Source: Aromatoleum bremense
GTDB taxonomy: Bacteria; Pseudomonadota; Gammaproteobacteria; Burkholderiales; Rhodocyclaceae
Direction: 5' to 3'
Assembly (NCBI RefSeq): GCF_017894365.1
Contig: NZ_CP059467.1
Span: 1 to 64,000, forward strand
DNA length: 64,000 bases
Shown here in pieces: positions 46,009 through 57,785 of this stretch; position 1 is the first letter of the stretch; every line of letters begins with the position of its first letter. A program made the translations under genes and the position numbers. The notes below the pieces were generated by a model. It was given only the letters and a program-made list of their open reading frames with translations, ran no database searches and was not told the DNA's origin.

Positions 46009-46825
46009 GCGACCGGATCGGGCCTCGTCGCCCCCCCACTATGCGACCAACCGTCACATTGTTACGCGAATGACCTACCCGTCCCGTGTTTCAGTGGCGG
46101 TCTACCGCATCTGGCCGATCACCCTGCCCCCGGCGAATCGAAGCCCGATGAGGAGCAGGTGAAGCTTGGAAAGACCCTGATCATGAACCACAATACGTAG
46201 AAACGTTGTGACTCGACCGGCTCTTCAAAGCTGCGTGACCAGTCAGCCCCTCGAACTGGTACGGCCTCCGGCCCGGGGCTCTTATGTTCGATCCACCGAT
46301 CGGAAGGATTTCGACGACGGTGCGCATGAGTCCCTCCGACCGCCAGTGACATACTGCTGCCCCAGCCAACAACAAGACTCTTGAGAATGTGCCCTCCAAA
46401 GGCTACATTTCTTCTAGCGAAACGGCACGGTTTCCGTGTTGTGCGCGCAGCGACGGCCTCAAGCGTTGCATAGCCGCCCCCGCGCGGTCGTTTTTGCTCA
46501 TGGTTGAGCCACGCACCGCGCCGCTCAACCTCGTTGCTCCCCGCACTCCGCTCTTCCGCGTCGCACATCCATGCGTATGGCGTGGACGTTGCGCCGCCGA
46601 ATTCGCGCTTCAGAACCCCGAAAAACGTTGCTCGCCCCGTCGGCGCCTCACCGCTTCGACGCATCAACCGGGTTACCCGCGGCCCGTAGCGTGCGTCCTC
46701 CTCGTTGCCAGTGCTCGCGCGTAGCTCAAGGCTGCGTTGCGGCTCGGCCCTTCGGCGCCAAGAAATTTCTGAAGGGCAAGGCCAATAGGCCATCAACCAA
46801 CGAGAAAACACGATGGAGAGACGCC
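46009..46825. other. unassigned 800-bp region
   Basis: No gene is assigned between ihfA and the GGDEF-EAL gene. The minus strand is open from 46982 to 46119 (287 codons), with a basic, Arg/Ser-rich product lacking a ribosome site or known domains. The plus strand is also open in pieces. Low-complexity composition makes both doubtful. Confidence 0.35.
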
Positions 46826-48673
46826 ATGCATACGACATCCAACCTTTCTCTCGAAAGCCACTACCATCCGAGCGCATCGACGGCCGGGCGGCTCGAGGAG
46901 CACCAATGTACCGAGGCGGACAGACTCCCCGAGGATTCGAGGAGACCACATGTGCTCGTCGTCCGCGACGACCGCAGCACACGCCCGGGGCTGCGCGACG
47001 CGCTTGAACGCAATGGCTTCGTCGTCGACGTGGTCGACAACGCAGGGTTGGCGATCGCGCGCCTCACGCACACCGTCCCCGACCTCCTGCTACTCGATGC
47101 GGCGAGCCCCGGCGCCGACGGCTTCGCGACCTGCGTGCGGCTCAAGGCACTGCCGCAATGCACGGACCTGCCGGTGCTGATGATTACCGCTCCCGACGAG
47201 CGGCAGATCGAGTACGCCTTTGCGGTCGGGGCGAGCGACTGCATTTCGGAACCCCTGCACCCGAACGTCCTGGTGCACCGCGTGCGCCACACCCTCGATC
47301 TCTGCCGCGCCGAACGCGACGTGCGCCACCTCACCTACACGGACAGCCTCACGGGCCTGCCGAACCGCACCGCCTTTCAAGAGTGGTTGCAGGCGCGACT
47401 CGACCCCGCACGATCCGACACGCGGATGCTCGCGCTGCTCTTCCTCGACCTCGACCGCTTCAAGTTCGTCAACGACACGCTCGGACACGAAATCGGCGAT
47501 CGTCTACTGAAAAGTGCCAGCCGACGGCTCGCCCGTAGCGCCGGGGCTTACGTCGCGCGCCTCGGCGGGGACGAATTCGCCGTGGTGCTCGAAGATCTGC
47601 CCTCGGTCGCCGCCGCCGCGTCGGTCGCGCAGGCCATCGCGACCGAGCTTGCGAAGCCCTATCTGATAGACGGCCACGACCTCTTCGTCACGGCAAGCAT
47701 CGGAGTCGCCTTCTACCCGCGCAACGGCGCCGACGTGGGCACCCTGCTCCGCCATGCCGAGACCGCAATGTATCGCGGCAAGCGCACCAACCACGGCATC
47801 ATGTTCTATGAAGACGCAATGGAGACGAACGCCAGTGAGCACCTGCAGCTCGAAAGCGATCTGCGCCGTGCGGTCGAGCACGGCGAGTTTGTGCTCCATT
47901 ACCAGCCCGAGCGAGAGGTGACGACCGGACGGATGGTCGCCGCGGAAGCGCTGGTGCGGTGGCAGCACCCGTTACGCGGACTGATCGGCCCGGACCAATT
48001 CATCCCCCTCGCAGAGGAAATCGGTCTCATCGGACCGATAGGCGCGTGGGTGCTCGACACGGCTTGCGCGCAGCTCAAGGTCTGGCGCGAAGCCGGGAAC
48101 AACTTGCGGATTGCAGTCAATTTCTCCACTGAGCAGCTGCAGGACCACGGCATCGCCGACGCAGTCGAAAACGCGCTCCGCCGCAGCGGGCTGAGATCCG
48201 ACGATCTCGTCGTCGAGATAACCGAAAGCATGTGGCTGGACCGTCGCGGCAACGCGATCGATAACCTCTTCCAGCTCAAGCGCCTTGGGGTGCACCTCGC
48301 GATCGACGATTTCGGCACCGGCTACTCGTCCCTCAGCTACCTGAAGCGAATGCCCGTTGACATCCTCAAGGTCGACCGCAGCTTCATCACCGAGCTCACC
48401 GATACGGGCCCGGAGCCCGCGATCGTGCGCGGCATCATCGCCCTCGCCCACAACCTGGACCTCGAGGTCATCGTCGAAGGTGTCGAGACCGCGATCCAGT
48501 ACGATCTGGTCCGCAAGATGGGCTGCGACGTCGTACAGGGTTACCTGTTCGGCAGAACGTTATCTCCGACGGCGTTTTCGGATGCGTATTTCGGCGAAGC
48601 GTCGTGCGAAGGATCGAGCTTGTCGGCCGAAGGCGACAGTCATGACCAACATGAAGCGGTCTTTCGTCATTGA
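46826..48673 (+). CDS. receiver-GGDEF-EAL cyclic-di-GMP protein
   Basis: The 615-residue protein has a receiver domain ([13 protein letters not shown], phosphoacceptor Asp in [10 protein letters not shown]), then a GGDEF domain with the intact GGDEF motif. An EAL domain follows with EALVRWQHP, the DDFGTGYSS loop and EGVET. It could both make and break down c-di-GMP; all EAL signature acids appear present. No RxxD inhibition site precedes GGDEF. The start at 46826 follows GGAGAGACGCC; the longer frame lacks similarity. No cognate kinase is adjacent. It is convergent with the defence operon. Confidence 0.85.
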   Translation: MHTTSNLSLESHYHPSASTAGRLEEHQCTEADRLPEDSRRPHVLVVRDDRSTRPGLRDALERNGFVVDVVDNAGLAIARLTHTVPDLLLLDAASPGADGFATCVRLKALPQCTDLPVLMITAPDERQIEYAFAVGASDCISEPLHPNVLVHRVRHTLDLCRAERDVRHLTYTDSLTGLPNRTAFQEWLQARLDPARSDTRMLALLFLDLDRFKFVNDTLGHEIGDRLLKSASRRLARSAGAYVARLGGDEFAVVLEDLPSVAAAASVAQAIATELAKPYLIDGHDLFVTASIGVAFYPRNGADVGTLLRHAETAMYRGKRTNHGIMFYEDAMETNASEHLQLESDLRRAVEHGEFVLHYQPEREVTTGRMVAAEALVRWQHPLRGLIGPDQFIPLAEEIGLIGPIGAWVLDTACAQLKVWREAGNNLRIAVNFSTEQLQDHGIADAVENALRRSGLRSDDLVVEITESMWLDRRGNAIDNLFQLKRLGVHLAIDDFGTGYSSLSYLKRMPVDILKVDRSFITELTDTGPEPAIVRGIIALAHNLDLEVIVEGVETAIQYDLVRKMGCDVVQGYLFGRTLSPTAFSDAYFGEASCEGSSLSAEGDSHDQHEAVFRH

Positions 48674-48799
48674 CCGCTTCTACTGATCCCGAACTCTCGC
48701 CGACCGTTTCGAAATGGTCAGGATTGCAGAAAACAGACATATAGTGTCGAAACTAGCGCAGCGCGGCTTCCATTTCGTGGTTGTGCAAGTGGGTAGCGC

Positions 48800-51625
48800 T
48801 TATTCGCCCTGTTCGAACTCAGCACTCCTGAACTTGAGAACTTTGCAGTTCTCCTTCACCGCCCGCTGCACGTTGTCATCGAAACCGGTCTCGGTTTCGG
48901 CCTGAATCTCGATCGCGATCTTCACCTTCACACCCGGTCGGGCGGTGAACTGCAGCACGACCTCATCAACCAAGTCGGCGAACTGCTTCTTTGCCTGGAA
49001 AGGATCCAGCTCGATGCTGCCATAGAACTGGCGCTTCGGTGGCTGCTGCGAGGTGGCGCCAGGGACCGCTGGATAGGTTGGCTTCGCCGAGTCCTCGACG
49101 CGCGGCGGGGTCGTGGTGCCGGTGCCTGTAGTTGGCGTTGCGCCCTTACGCGCCTCTTCTGCCGCTCGCTGGGCCTCCGCAAACATCGCCGCCGTCACCG
49201 GCTCGATCAGCAGGAGCGACGAGTCCATGAAGATCGACGTTTTCTTGCCGAAGCTGAAGCCTACATAGCGGCCTTCATCCTTGCCCTGCGCGATGCCGAA
49301 GAAGTCGCGGCTGTCGGCGCCGGCACCAACTGTGGTCTGGAACGTTACGTCATCCCTGAGGCGGGGTAGATAAAGGTACTGGCAGCTCTTCTGCCAAACG
49401 TCCACCGCGCTTACCTCGCGAATCTCATCTTTCCAAAACCAAGTCTTCAACACCCCTACAAGATGGATGGGAGCCCACTCGGTAATCAGCAGCTCGTTTT
49501 CCTTCAGGACGCGCTCGATCTCTTGGGATGGGTTCAGTGCGCCGGGATTGAGCGGGAAGTGTTCCCACTGCACTTCTGACATTGCCTTTCCGGGGCGGGC
49601 CTCCTGCATCGGCGCAAGCAGCCATTTGTATGTCTCGCGCACCATGCGCCTGAGTGCCTCGCCTGCGTCCTCCAGGCTTTTGCTGGCTTGCTTGGCCTGG
49701 AACTGGTCCAGGTTCAGCTTCATCTCCCTGATGTCGCTGACGATCGACTGCCAGGCCAGCATCGAGCGGACTTGATCTTTGAGTCTACTGACGTTGTCAT
49801 AATCGGCCGCCAGGAAGATGAGCCGGTTCTGTTTCTGCCTCGGCTGCTCACCGCGGGCCTTCAGAATTTCCTTGGCCCGTTCGGTGGCCAGGTTTTGTCC
49901 GCTGCGGCTGAATGCCGCATCAGGCGGTAGTACCACCAAGCGAAGCTGCCAGTCGTCTGGCACGTCGCCGCTCGCCGTGAAAACGTGGATGCCACCAAAC
50001 ACTCCGGTTGCCAGGCTCCTCTGCACACGTTCGCGAACAGCCGGGAAGACATCTTCCTTATCCTGGAAGCGGCGTTTGCGCTCTTCCATCTCGCGCCGCA
50101 GGTTCGGCCGGGTGTCGAACCAAAAGCGGTTGTTGGCGCTGTTCAGATAGTGCAGCCGGTCACCGAGCCGGCGGAGTGCGTCCTTGTACAACCCGATCTG
50201 CTGGCCGGGCTGAACCACACCAAGCACAACCCGTTCAAGTTCCAGGCCGCGCACAAGCTGGTTCGACGTGCTCGGGGCACTACCCAGAAAGATCGCCCGT
50301 GTCGCGCGCCGGCACGCCTGCACGCTACCGAACTTCGACTCACGGTTCTCGATCTCGACGGGCTCTGACCGCTCGCCGTCCACGTCCCGCTCCAGCACCG
50401 GGTCCCATCCCTGCGGCAGGTACTGGATTGCTTCGTTGCGGGTGTCAGCGTCGTAGATCGGCAAGCTGCCCGGCATGATCAAGGGGTCGTTGTTGCCGTC
50501 CTTCCAGAGGCGGTGGATGACCTTGGCCATCAGCTTCAGTACACCGCGCGTGCGCTGGAAGTTGTCCAGCGTCGACCAATCGTCGTACAGCCGATCGAAC
50601 ATTTCAGGGTGAATGGGATACGCGTGAAGCAGCCGGTCGAAGTAGCGGCTTTCCTGCGTCTCGTGCGGCAGATCGTCCTTGTTCGCGACGTAGAAGTCCG
50701 CGAACGCGCGGCATACCGACTCGGTCGCCAGCTTGTCGCCGATCGTAGTGAACAGCCTCCGGCGCACGATCTCGAACGCCTCCTCGGTGCCAACGGGCTT
50801 CCAGAGCGCCTGAACACGGCCGAAGTAGTGCGACAGCGAGGCGAGCGCCTTGATGCCGCGTTGACTGCCGGCTTCCCTGTCGGACTCGGGCAACGATGCG
50901 AGCAGGACTGCCGTAGGCACGGCTTTCAACGCCTCGGTCAGCGCCTGGACGAACGTCAGGTTCGAGTCATAGGTACCGCCCGTCAGCGCCTTGCCCTCCT
51001 CAAACTGGCGGACGTACGCAACCAGCTCGTCGATCAGGATCACACAGGGCGCGCAGCGGCTCAGCAGCTCTTGCAGAACGGTCTTGCCGGGTGACGTGCC
51101 GGACGCATCAGCGTCTGCCACCATCGAGTAGCCCTCATCGCCGCCAAGCTGCCAGGCAAGATCGCCCCACAGCGTGCGTACGGACTGCTTGCCCCGCGTG
51201 ACTGGCTGGTTGGGGGATGACTTGATGCCGTCCAATACGGCGACGCGCGCGCGGGGTAGCTCCGTCACCCCCGCAGCGTCCAGGATCGCCGGAACGCCAG
51301 GCAAGTCGCTCGGCAATGCCTTGCCATTCGCCAAGTGGTAGATGGCCAGCATGGTGTGGGTCTTGCCGCCGCCAAACGCAGTCTGCAATTGAATGACCGG
51401 GTCGCCGCCCTTACCCGAAAGGCGCTTGACCACTGAATCGAGCAGCAATCGCATGCCCTCGGTAATGAATGTGCGCTGGAAGAACAGGCTCGGGTCCTGG
51501 TATTCGGCGGTCGCCGTACCGTCATGCACGCGCGACAAGTCGGCTGCGAATTCGGCCTGCTGAAATGTTCCTTTCAGCACATCCTCGTGCGGAACGGCGA
51601 TCTCGCGCCACGGCTTCAAGCTCAT
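48800..51625 (-). CDS. DUF499-family AAA ATPase, defence operon
   Basis: The 941-residue protein has a P-loop in [20 protein letters not shown] near residue 65, a Walker B-like [15 protein letters not shown] near residue 150 and an ordered C-terminal domain rich in Pro before [11 protein letters not shown]. It matches the DUF499 ATPases related to BREX BrxC/PglY, large ATPases of methylation-linked defence systems. The start at 51625 overlaps the nuclease stop by 4 bp. It is the last gene of the operon. Possible roles are complex assembly or phage-DNA sensing; no activity is shown by sequence alone. Confidence 0.82.
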   Translation of the reverse strand: MSLKPWREIAVPHEDVLKGTFQQAEFAADLSRVHDGTATAEYQDPSLFFQRTFITEGMRLLLDSVVKRLSGKGGDPVIQLQTAFGGGKTHTMLAIYHLANGKALPSDLPGVPAILDAAGVTELPRARVAVLDGIKSSPNQPVTRGKQSVRTLWGDLAWQLGGDEGYSMVADADASGTSPGKTVLQELLSRCAPCVILIDELVAYVRQFEEGKALTGGTYDSNLTFVQALTEALKAVPTAVLLASLPESDREAGSQRGIKALASLSHYFGRVQALWKPVGTEEAFEIVRRRLFTTIGDKLATESVCRAFADFYVANKDDLPHETQESRYFDRLLHAYPIHPEMFDRLYDDWSTLDNFQRTRGVLKLMAKVIHRLWKDGNNDPLIMPGSLPIYDADTRNEAIQYLPQGWDPVLERDVDGERSEPVEIENRESKFGSVQACRRATRAIFLGSAPSTSNQLVRGLELERVVLGVVQPGQQIGLYKDALRRLGDRLHYLNSANNRFWFDTRPNLRREMEERKRRFQDKEDVFPAVRERVQRSLATGVFGGIHVFTASGDVPDDWQLRLVVLPPDAAFSRSGQNLATERAKEILKARGEQPRQKQNRLIFLAADYDNVSRLKDQVRSMLAWQSIVSDIREMKLNLDQFQAKQASKSLEDAGEALRRMVRETYKWLLAPMQEARPGKAMSEVQWEHFPLNPGALNPSQEIERVLKENELLITEWAPIHLVGVLKTWFWKDEIREVSAVDVWQKSCQYLYLPRLRDDVTFQTTVGAGADSRDFFGIAQGKDEGRYVGFSFGKKTSIFMDSSLLLIEPVTAAMFAEAQRAAEEARKGATPTTGTGTTTPPRVEDSAKPTYPAVPGATSQQPPKRQFYGSIELDPFQAKKQFADLVDEVVLQFTARPGVKVKIAIEIQAETETGFDDNVQRAVKENCKVLKFRSAEFEQGE

Positions 51626-52689
51626 TGTTCTTCCCCACCCATGTCTTGTTGATGCGTCAACAGCCCTTGCGCCGCGCGCTCTCGCGCATGCTCCACCGCG
51701 CGATGCAATTGGCGTTGCAGCAGCTTCATGTCCGGTATCTGCGCGAGGTATTCGGCGACCCGAATGCCAGCCGATTCCAGGTCCATTAGCTCTACCTGTT
51801 CGCTGTCTGCACCTGCGCACAGAATCAACCCCAGTGGCGAGGCTTCGCCCTCGACGCGGTCATGCTTGTCCAGCCAGCGCAGGTACAGTTCCATCTGACC
51901 TTTGTGGGCGGGCGCGAAGGGCTCGAGCTTCAGCTCCACGGCGACCAGTCTGCGCAGGTGCCGGTGATAGAACAGCAGGTCGAGATAGAAATCGTCGCGG
52001 CCCACGCTGATGCGCTTTTGCCGCGCGACGAAGGTGAAGCCCGCGCCAAGTTCCAGCAGGAAGCGCTCCATGTCACGCAGGATCGCGGTCTCCAGGTCGC
52101 GCTCGCTGTAGCCGTCGGGCAGGCCCAGGAAATCGAGCATGTAGGGGTCGCGGAACACCATGTTCGGCGTCATCTGCCCCCCCACGCGCAGGTGGCTCAG
52201 TTCCTTGCGTACGACCGCTTCGGGCTGTTTGGTTAGCGCAGTGCGCAGGTAGAGCTGGCTAGCGATGCGCTCGCGGAGAGTACGCACACTCCAGCGCTCG
52301 ACCCGGCACATTTCGGCATAGAACTCACGCTCCAACGGTTGTTTGAGCGGCAAAATCTCGACGAAGTGGCTCCAGCCCAGTTCTCGCGACAGCGTCGCGA
52401 CGATCTGCTCGTCCGGAAAGGCCTCGGCGAACTGCACCATCCGGGCGAGATTGCGAGCGCTGAAACCCTTGCCATATTCGGGGACCAATTTTGCCGACAG
52501 TGTCGGCAAAATCTCCTCGCCATACTGAGCGCGTTGCCCTTGCAGTATCTCCCGCTGGATTCGCTCCCCCAGCTTCCAATGCAACAGCGTCAAGGTGCTG
52601 TTGGCTGTCTGGGCAAGGTGCTGCCGGGCCTGTTCGATCAGCCCGCGCAGGTCGGAGAGGAGCGACGGGGTGTGCGCCACATTACTCAT
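51622..52689 (-). CDS. DUF1016/YhcG-type PDDEXK nuclease
   Basis: The 355-residue protein has an N-terminal DUF1016 helical DNA-binding domain ([17 protein letters not shown], then [20 protein letters not shown]). A C-terminal PD-(D/E)XK nuclease core has [20 protein letters not shown] followed by VELK, giving the Asp and Glu-x-Lys of the active site. Such proteins accompany restriction-type loci and may cut non-self DNA. The start at 52689 overlaps the previous gene by 8 bp, and the stop overlaps the ATPase start. Confidence 0.85.
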   Translation of the reverse strand: MSNVAHTPSLLSDLRGLIEQARQHLAQTANSTLTLLHWKLGERIQREILQGQRAQYGEEILPTLSAKLVPEYGKGFSARNLARMVQFAEAFPDEQIVATLSRELGWSHFVEILPLKQPLEREFYAEMCRVERWSVRTLRERIASQLYLRTALTKQPEAVVRKELSHLRVGGQMTPNMVFRDPYMLDFLGLPDGYSERDLETAILRDMERFLLELGAGFTFVARQKRISVGRDDFYLDLLFYHRHLRRLVAVELKLEPFAPAHKGQMELYLRWLDKHDRVEGEASPLGLILCAGADSEQVELMDLESAGIRVAEYLAQIPDMKLLQRQLHRAVEHARERAAQGLLTHQQDMGGEEQ

Positions 52690-53344
52690 GTCCCGCCTCC
52701 TGCCACGCGCGTTGCAGGAATTCATGGTCTGGCAGCAACGTGAAAAACTGCTCTCCACCCAGCAGCGACTTGCTTAGAACACGTAGCTCGTGTTGAACCT
52801 GAACGTCTAGCCTTTCATCTAGGTAGGCAGTCCCAGTCAGCTTGTGATTGACGCTCCGCCTCAGCTCGCGCAAACCACTCGCAAGCGCCTGCATCGCCTC
52901 AATGTCCGCAGTTTCAAGCGGAATGTTCAGCGTGTGTGCTTCTTTCAACGCTCGGTTCAAGTCATTGTGGCTCAGATACTTGTCACGGACGGTTTTCAAG
53001 CCGGAGCCATCCCAAATCGCCCGAATGGCCTTCTCGTCGAGACAGATCCTTGAATCCTTCTCCACCAACCGTTTCAAGCTCAGGTTTGGCCTCTCGCCTT
53101 CACGCCTGCCGCTGTTTGCCGGGTCCATCAATCGAGATACCCGCATCAGCAATGATTCTATAAAAGCCGTTTGCATCAATCTGAAGAACAAGGGTGCGTC
53201 CTGTCCCAGCGTCGCCAAGCCTTTGCCCTGCGGCTGGAAATACAGGCCATCCACGGCTTCCCAAAGGAGCTGAATGCCCGTGATCTCTCTATTGATGATT
53301 TCCCATAGCTCTGTGGCGGAGGGTTGTGGTGTAGTGGCAGTCAT
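52682..53344 (-). CDS. AbiU2/HEPN-like protein
   Basis: The 220-residue, mostly helical protein contains RDKYLSHND near residue 118, which fits the R-x4-6-H RNase motif of HEPN domains and the AbiU2 pattern. HEPN proteins are frequent abortive-infection RNases or toxins. The start at 53344 overlaps the methylase end (stop at 53352) within the same operon. No other catalytic motif is visible. Assignment to AbiU2 is by motif and architecture, not by search. Confidence 0.6.
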   Translation of the reverse strand: MTATTPQPSATELWEIINREITGIQLLWEAVDGLYFQPQGKGLATLGQDAPLFFRLMQTAFIESLLMRVSRLMDPANSGRREGERPNLSLKRLVEKDSRICLDEKAIRAIWDGSGLKTVRDKYLSHNDLNRALKEAHTLNIPLETADIEAMQALASGLRELRRSVNHKLTGTAYLDERLDVQVQHELRVLSKSLLGGEQFFTLLPDHEFLQRAWQEAGHE

Positions 53345-54952
53345 GGCGGTCTCAAATGTCCAGACGCGCCTGTGAGCCAACGATGCCCGCGTCAGCAGCC
53401 GCTTGTTCGATGCTCGACCATGCGCCGACCAGTTCGTTGTAGGCGCGTGCTTCTTCGGCCCAGCCTTTGCGTTCGCAAAGTGTGTACAGGCGATAGGCCA
53501 GCGCGCGCATCGGTTCAGCCCGTGCTGGCATGCGCGCGAGCAGCGCGCCAGCGGCCGATTCGCCGTCCTGGTTGAGGGCACGGATCAGGTGGTGCAGGGC
53601 TTCCCAGATCGGCGTGCGGGTGTCGGTCTCGGGCGACCAGTCCTTGGGGAGTTCAGCCCAACGCAGCAGGCGCAGCTTGCCAGCACCACTCTCTACGACG
53701 CCGGAATCTTGCAGGCTACCGACGCTGGTGCCCTTGGCGCGAGCCAGCACATCGGCATCGCCGAACTTGCCCACGGCCCAGCCTTGCCCCTCGAACCAGT
53801 GCAAGCAGAACTGGGTGTCGTGGTCGAAATCGTCCTCGCTCAGGAAGCGGTTGATGAGTTGCAACGCGGTGCGCACGCTCATCGGCGTGCCGTCGGCTTC
53901 GAGCACCGCCGCGTACTGGCTGAAGATGGCCATGCCGGGTCCGATGATGGCCTGGCTCAGGTCGACCGGGGCCACGGGACTGTTGACACCATCGCTGGTC
54001 ATATCAAGGAGCGCCGCAGGCAGGACAGCGTTCAACTCTCGGATGAATTGGCGCCGACTTATCGCGGGAGCGTCAGCAGCACGCTGCCGACAAACAAGCA
54101 CTATGCTGGACGCAAGTGCGTTGTTCCCAACTCCAACCTGCCGATTGTCGCCCTCAGTGCGCATCGGCCATGTGCCAGTGATCGCAAAACCGGCTTGAAG
54201 AACAGCCTGGAGGAAAGTTTCCCAGCCGGTGCTGTGGGTACCGGACTCATCGTCAGTTTCGGCCTGCTTGTATGCATAGTAGATCGTTACTGGATATGCA
54301 GGATGGGATCGCTTAACAAGGTTAGCAATCGCACTCCCCATACCGTCTAGGAAAAACGCCTCCGCCGCCTCTTTGCCGCCATGCCGATAGGGGCTCGCCA
54401 CCAATTCCTCTTCTTTGGGTACGGCCAGCGTTGCGAAAAGGTCAGGAAACACGGAGCGCAGTGACCTCCGCAACCAGACATAAAAGAAGTCCGAGAGGTC
54501 CGCGTAACCGATATTGGCGAAATACGGAGGATCTGTACTTACGACCACCGATGACGGGCCGCCGTCAAGAGCGTCTGAGGACGCGGCGCTGCTTTGCGTC
54601 GCTACGCCTGGTGACACGCAATTGAGGGCAGTCTCCAGAACGTTTGCGACGACGCTGATGCATCCCCCAAAGCCCGAGCTGGACTTCGCGAGCGGCGAAC
54701 CCTCGGCATAGTCCCAAGACATCTGGACTGCCTGCTTTGGCATTCCGGAGCGCATGGCATTGTCTTTCGGTCGCCAAGTTGCGAGCGAGCAACCATAGTC
54801 GGCAAGCCGACTGACCGCGCAAGCGAGGTAGACACCGACCGCCTGGGCATACGCCATTGCTCCAGAGCCGCCTGCATCGAGGCTGTGACTATCGTCGGAC
54901 CAGCCAGCTTTCTTGGCATCAGCCAGCACGTGCGCAACCGCCTCGGTTACTA

Positions 54953-56199
54953 GTATATCGTTCCGATAATATATTTACAAAATGACCGGCAAGCGCCATG
55001 CTTCCTGCGGCTATCGGACAGGAGGCGATCGTGGGGCGGAAAAGCGGACGAGCGGCGTTGGTGCTGTCGGAGGAGCAGCGGGCGATGTTGTCTGAACTGG
55101 CGGGGTCGCGGACGGCGCCGGTGCGAGAGGCTGAGCGGGCCGGGGTGTTGCTCCGCTATGCGCAGGGCGCGTCGATCAGCGAGATTCAGCGACAGTTGGG
55201 CGTAAGTCGGCCGATGATTTACAAGTGCATCGACAAGGCTCTGGCGGCAGGCGTTCAAGTCGGTCTGAAGGACGCCTATCACCGCCCGTTTGCGCCCGAG
55301 ATCACCGAGGAGGCGAAGGCCTGGGTGGTGAGCGTAGCGTGTGCTAAACCGAAGGAAGTCGGTTTGGCTGCGGAACTGTGGAGCATCTCGGCGCTGGCGA
55401 GCTATGTCGCCGCGCATGCCGAAGAGGCGGGTTTTCCGCGTCTTGCCGCTGCCGGCAAGAGCACGGTCTGGCGCATTCTCAACGAGCACCAACTCAAGCC
55501 GCACAAGATCAGCTACTACCTTGAGAAACGGGATCCCCATTTCGACCGAAAGATGCATGAGGTCCTGATGGTCTACCGGGACGTTTCGCTCTACACCGAA
55601 GGCGCCGTTCATGATGGGCGGCCGAATCCCATTTACACCGTCAGCGTCGATGAAAAGCCGGGGGTGCAAGCAATCGGCCTGACGGCCCCGGATTTGCCGC
55701 CGGTCCCGGGCAAGGCGCCAGCGGTTGGCCGGGATTATGAGTACGTCCGCCATGGAACCGTGTCGATCCTGGCCGGCATCGATTTGCACTCCGGCCATGT
55801 GTTTGCCCAGATCGAAGACCGGCACCGCAGCCGGGAATTCATCGCCCTGCTCAAATCGATCGATGCTTACTATCCGCCGGCGGCCATCATTCGCATCGTC
55901 CTCGACAACCATTCCTCCCACATCTCTCGCGAGACAATGGCATACCTCGCCTCGCGGCCTGGACGCTTCGAATACGTTCACACCCCCAAGCATGGTTCCT
56001 GGCTCAACCTGATCGAATGCGCCTTCTCGAAAATGGCGCGCACCTTCCTCCGCCACATCCGCGTCGCCTCCGTCGACGAACTCAAGGCACGCATCGCGAT
56101 GGGCATCGACGAAATGAACGCGACCCCCGTCGTCTTCCGATGGAAGAAATTCGACTTGGAGGTCGCGTGATTTGTAAGCATATTTCTGGAACGAACTAC
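54953..56199 (+). mobile_element. IS630-family insertion sequence
   Basis: The 1247-bp element has imperfect 26-bp ends: GTATATCGTTCCGATAATAT on the left and the inverse complement of GTAGTTCGTTCCAGAAATAT on the right. It sits between two TA dinucleotides (54951-54952 and 56200-56201) within a CTAG target, the TA duplication expected of IS630/Tc1-mariner elements. It carries one plus-strand transposase gene, opposite to the operon it interrupts. Confidence 0.9.
55031..56170 (+). CDS. IS630-family transposase
   Basis: The 379-residue transposase has an N-terminal helix-turn-helix ([20 protein letters not shown]) and a DDE domain with [26 protein letters not shown] and a final [18 protein letters not shown]. 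The GTG at 55031 follows AGGAGGCGATC; an ATG 33 bp upstream is in frame. It looks complete, so the element may still be mobile. Confidence 0.88.
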   Translation: MGRKSGRAALVLSEEQRAMLSELAGSRTAPVREAERAGVLLRYAQGASISEIQRQLGVSRPMIYKCIDKALAAGVQVGLKDAYHRPFAPEITEEAKAWVVSVACAKPKEVGLAAELWSISALASYVAAHAEEAGFPRLAAAGKSTVWRILNEHQLKPHKISYYLEKRDPHFDRKMHEVLMVYRDVSLYTEGAVHDGRPNPIYTVSVDEKPGVQAIGLTAPDLPPVPGKAPAVGRDYEYVRHGTVSILAGIDLHSGHVFAQIEDRHRSREFIALLKSIDAYYPPAAIIRIVLDNHSSHISRETMAYLASRPGRFEYVHTPKHGSWLNLIECAFSKMARTFLRHIRVASVDELKARIAMGIDEMNATPVVFRWKKFDLEVA

Positions 56200-57506
56200 T
56201 AGGTCGGCGAAGCAAGTCAGCGCGACAAGTTGGCGTGGGGTGAATAGATCACCCCATTGCGTCAAGCCGTACGGCACGCACGTGCCCCCCGTAAGGCGAG
56301 CAGGAACCTCCCCGACAGGGCGCCACGCCGGAACTGCGCTTCGCGCAATTGCTTCGTGATCAGACGTCGGTGGCAGGTATACGCGACCACGACTGCCTTC
56401 AGCCACGATGGCCATTAGGCGCGCGCTCATACGACCGGCTTGGCCCTCGGCCTTAATGTAGTCACCAGAAATTGGCGTTCCAGACGCGCCAGATAGCAAA
56501 CATATGAAATTGGAGCTGCGCCCGTTGGCCTTGGTACCATTTCCCGCGCCTTCTGGGGGCTCACCGACCTTGACCGTAAACCGGTAGCTATCACCATCGA
56601 CGATGGGCTGCACATAAACCTGCTTACCGGCCTTGCTTGACAGCACAAAGGTCGACACAAGCGGCACATCAGCATGACTGAATGCGGGGTTGGGGCTTTT
56701 CACCGTACGCGCCCATAGCCAGGCGATCACAGTGAGTTTGTCGCCGACATAGGGTTTGAGGTCCGGACGGTCCTCGGCCATCGCCGCCGTGACTTCTATT
56801 GGGGGGTACAGATGGCCGATACGCGATTTAGCCTCGGCGCGCATCCAAGCCCCGTAGCGCCTCACGCTCTCCGCAAGGCCTCTTGCGCCGGACCAGTCCT
56901 CGTGCAATTTTCCCTGTCGCTGGCCATCTAGCACCGACCCAACTGGCAGGCGACCGACGAACTTGGGCGGGATTTGTACCATTGCCTTGTTGATCGTCAC
57001 AGCAACTGGATTCAAGTCAGACGCATAGCTTTCCAACCCGAGGCGTTGCGCTTCCAAAGGCAACGCGCCGCTACCCGCGAAGGGGTCGTAGAAGGCGGGA
57101 AGTCGTTCAGGGTTGAAGAGTTCGGCGGCTTCTGGATGCCCCTTGTTGAGTTCGCACGTCTCGCGCCAGCTTCGCCAAATCTCGGCGCTCGCAGCTTGGA
57201 GTACGGTCTCGTTGTTGGTGTTTTCCCAAAGCACGAGGTCTTCGATGATCTTGAAAAGGCGCTCGCGCTCGATTGCCGCCTTTTCCTTGTTAACGCCGTA
57301 ACGAAAGCCTCCGCCCTGTTGGTATCCAGGATCGTTGACCATTTGAGCAAATACAACTGCGCGAGCAACAGCCACAGGCCGCTGGGCCCACCACTTGTGT
57401 AGCGTTGTGGGGTAACCGCCTGGGGCCTTTCTCTTACGAAGTGCCGCCTCAGTGTTTATTTTGTCGAGCGGGAGCGCAACCTCGATGAGCTTCTTCGGCG
57501 ACTTGA

Positions 57507-57785
57507 TCATTCAATGATTCCTGCTGCGCGGTAGGCCCGCTCCATTTCGTCCTTGGGTACGGTCACGGTGTCGTACTCACCGCGCCGTCCCATGCAAGCG
57601 CACCAGTCGTGCAGTGTGACCTTCTGGCGGGGCGTGAGGCTGAAGCTCTCAAAGCCGGTCTCGCCTCCCTTGGTCATGTACACGTAAACCCCCTTCTCGT
57701 CCTTGCGGATGGATAGCTCCCCCACGCCCTCGCAGGTCTTACCGCTGAACCTATCCACGCGGATGAGCTTCACTTGAATCAGCAT
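57507..57785 (-). CDS. 92-residue protein of unknown function in the defence operon
   Basis: The product starts [20 protein letters not shown], includes two short beta-rich blocks and ends [11 protein letters not shown] recognise no domain. The start overlaps the helicase end by 7 bp and its stop overlaps the methylase start by 4 bp (ATGA), so it is translated with them and is a real gene. A small partner or specificity factor for the methylase is possible. Confidence 0.6.
   Translation of the reverse strand: MLIQVKLIRVDRFSGKTCEGVGELSIRKDEKGVYVYMTKGGETGFESFSLTPRQKVTLHDWCACMGRRGEYDTVTVPKDEMERAYRAAGIIE

Larger units (their letters stand above)
53352..57510 (-). pseudogene. DUF1156 adenine-specific DNA methylase, split by an IS630-family element
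   Basis: The N-terminal part (57510-56202) starts with the DUF1156 signature [20 protein letters not shown], then LHKWWAQRP and the SAM motif [20 protein letters not shown]. The C-terminal part (54950-53352) has the catalytic STDPPYFANIGYADLSDFFY (DPPY) and an ordered tail. Removing 54951-56199 joins CFADL to VTEAVAHVLADAKKAG with no frame loss, giving 969 residues. As it stands the SAM-binding and catalytic halves are separated, so methylation should be lost. In such systems the methylase marks self DNA. The insertion is therefore likely to affect how the rest of the operon behaves. Confidence 0.85.

Noticed and set aside
54950..56215. 421-codon minus-strand frame opposite the IS630 transposase
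   Set aside because: Antisense to the transposase and crosses both IS ends.
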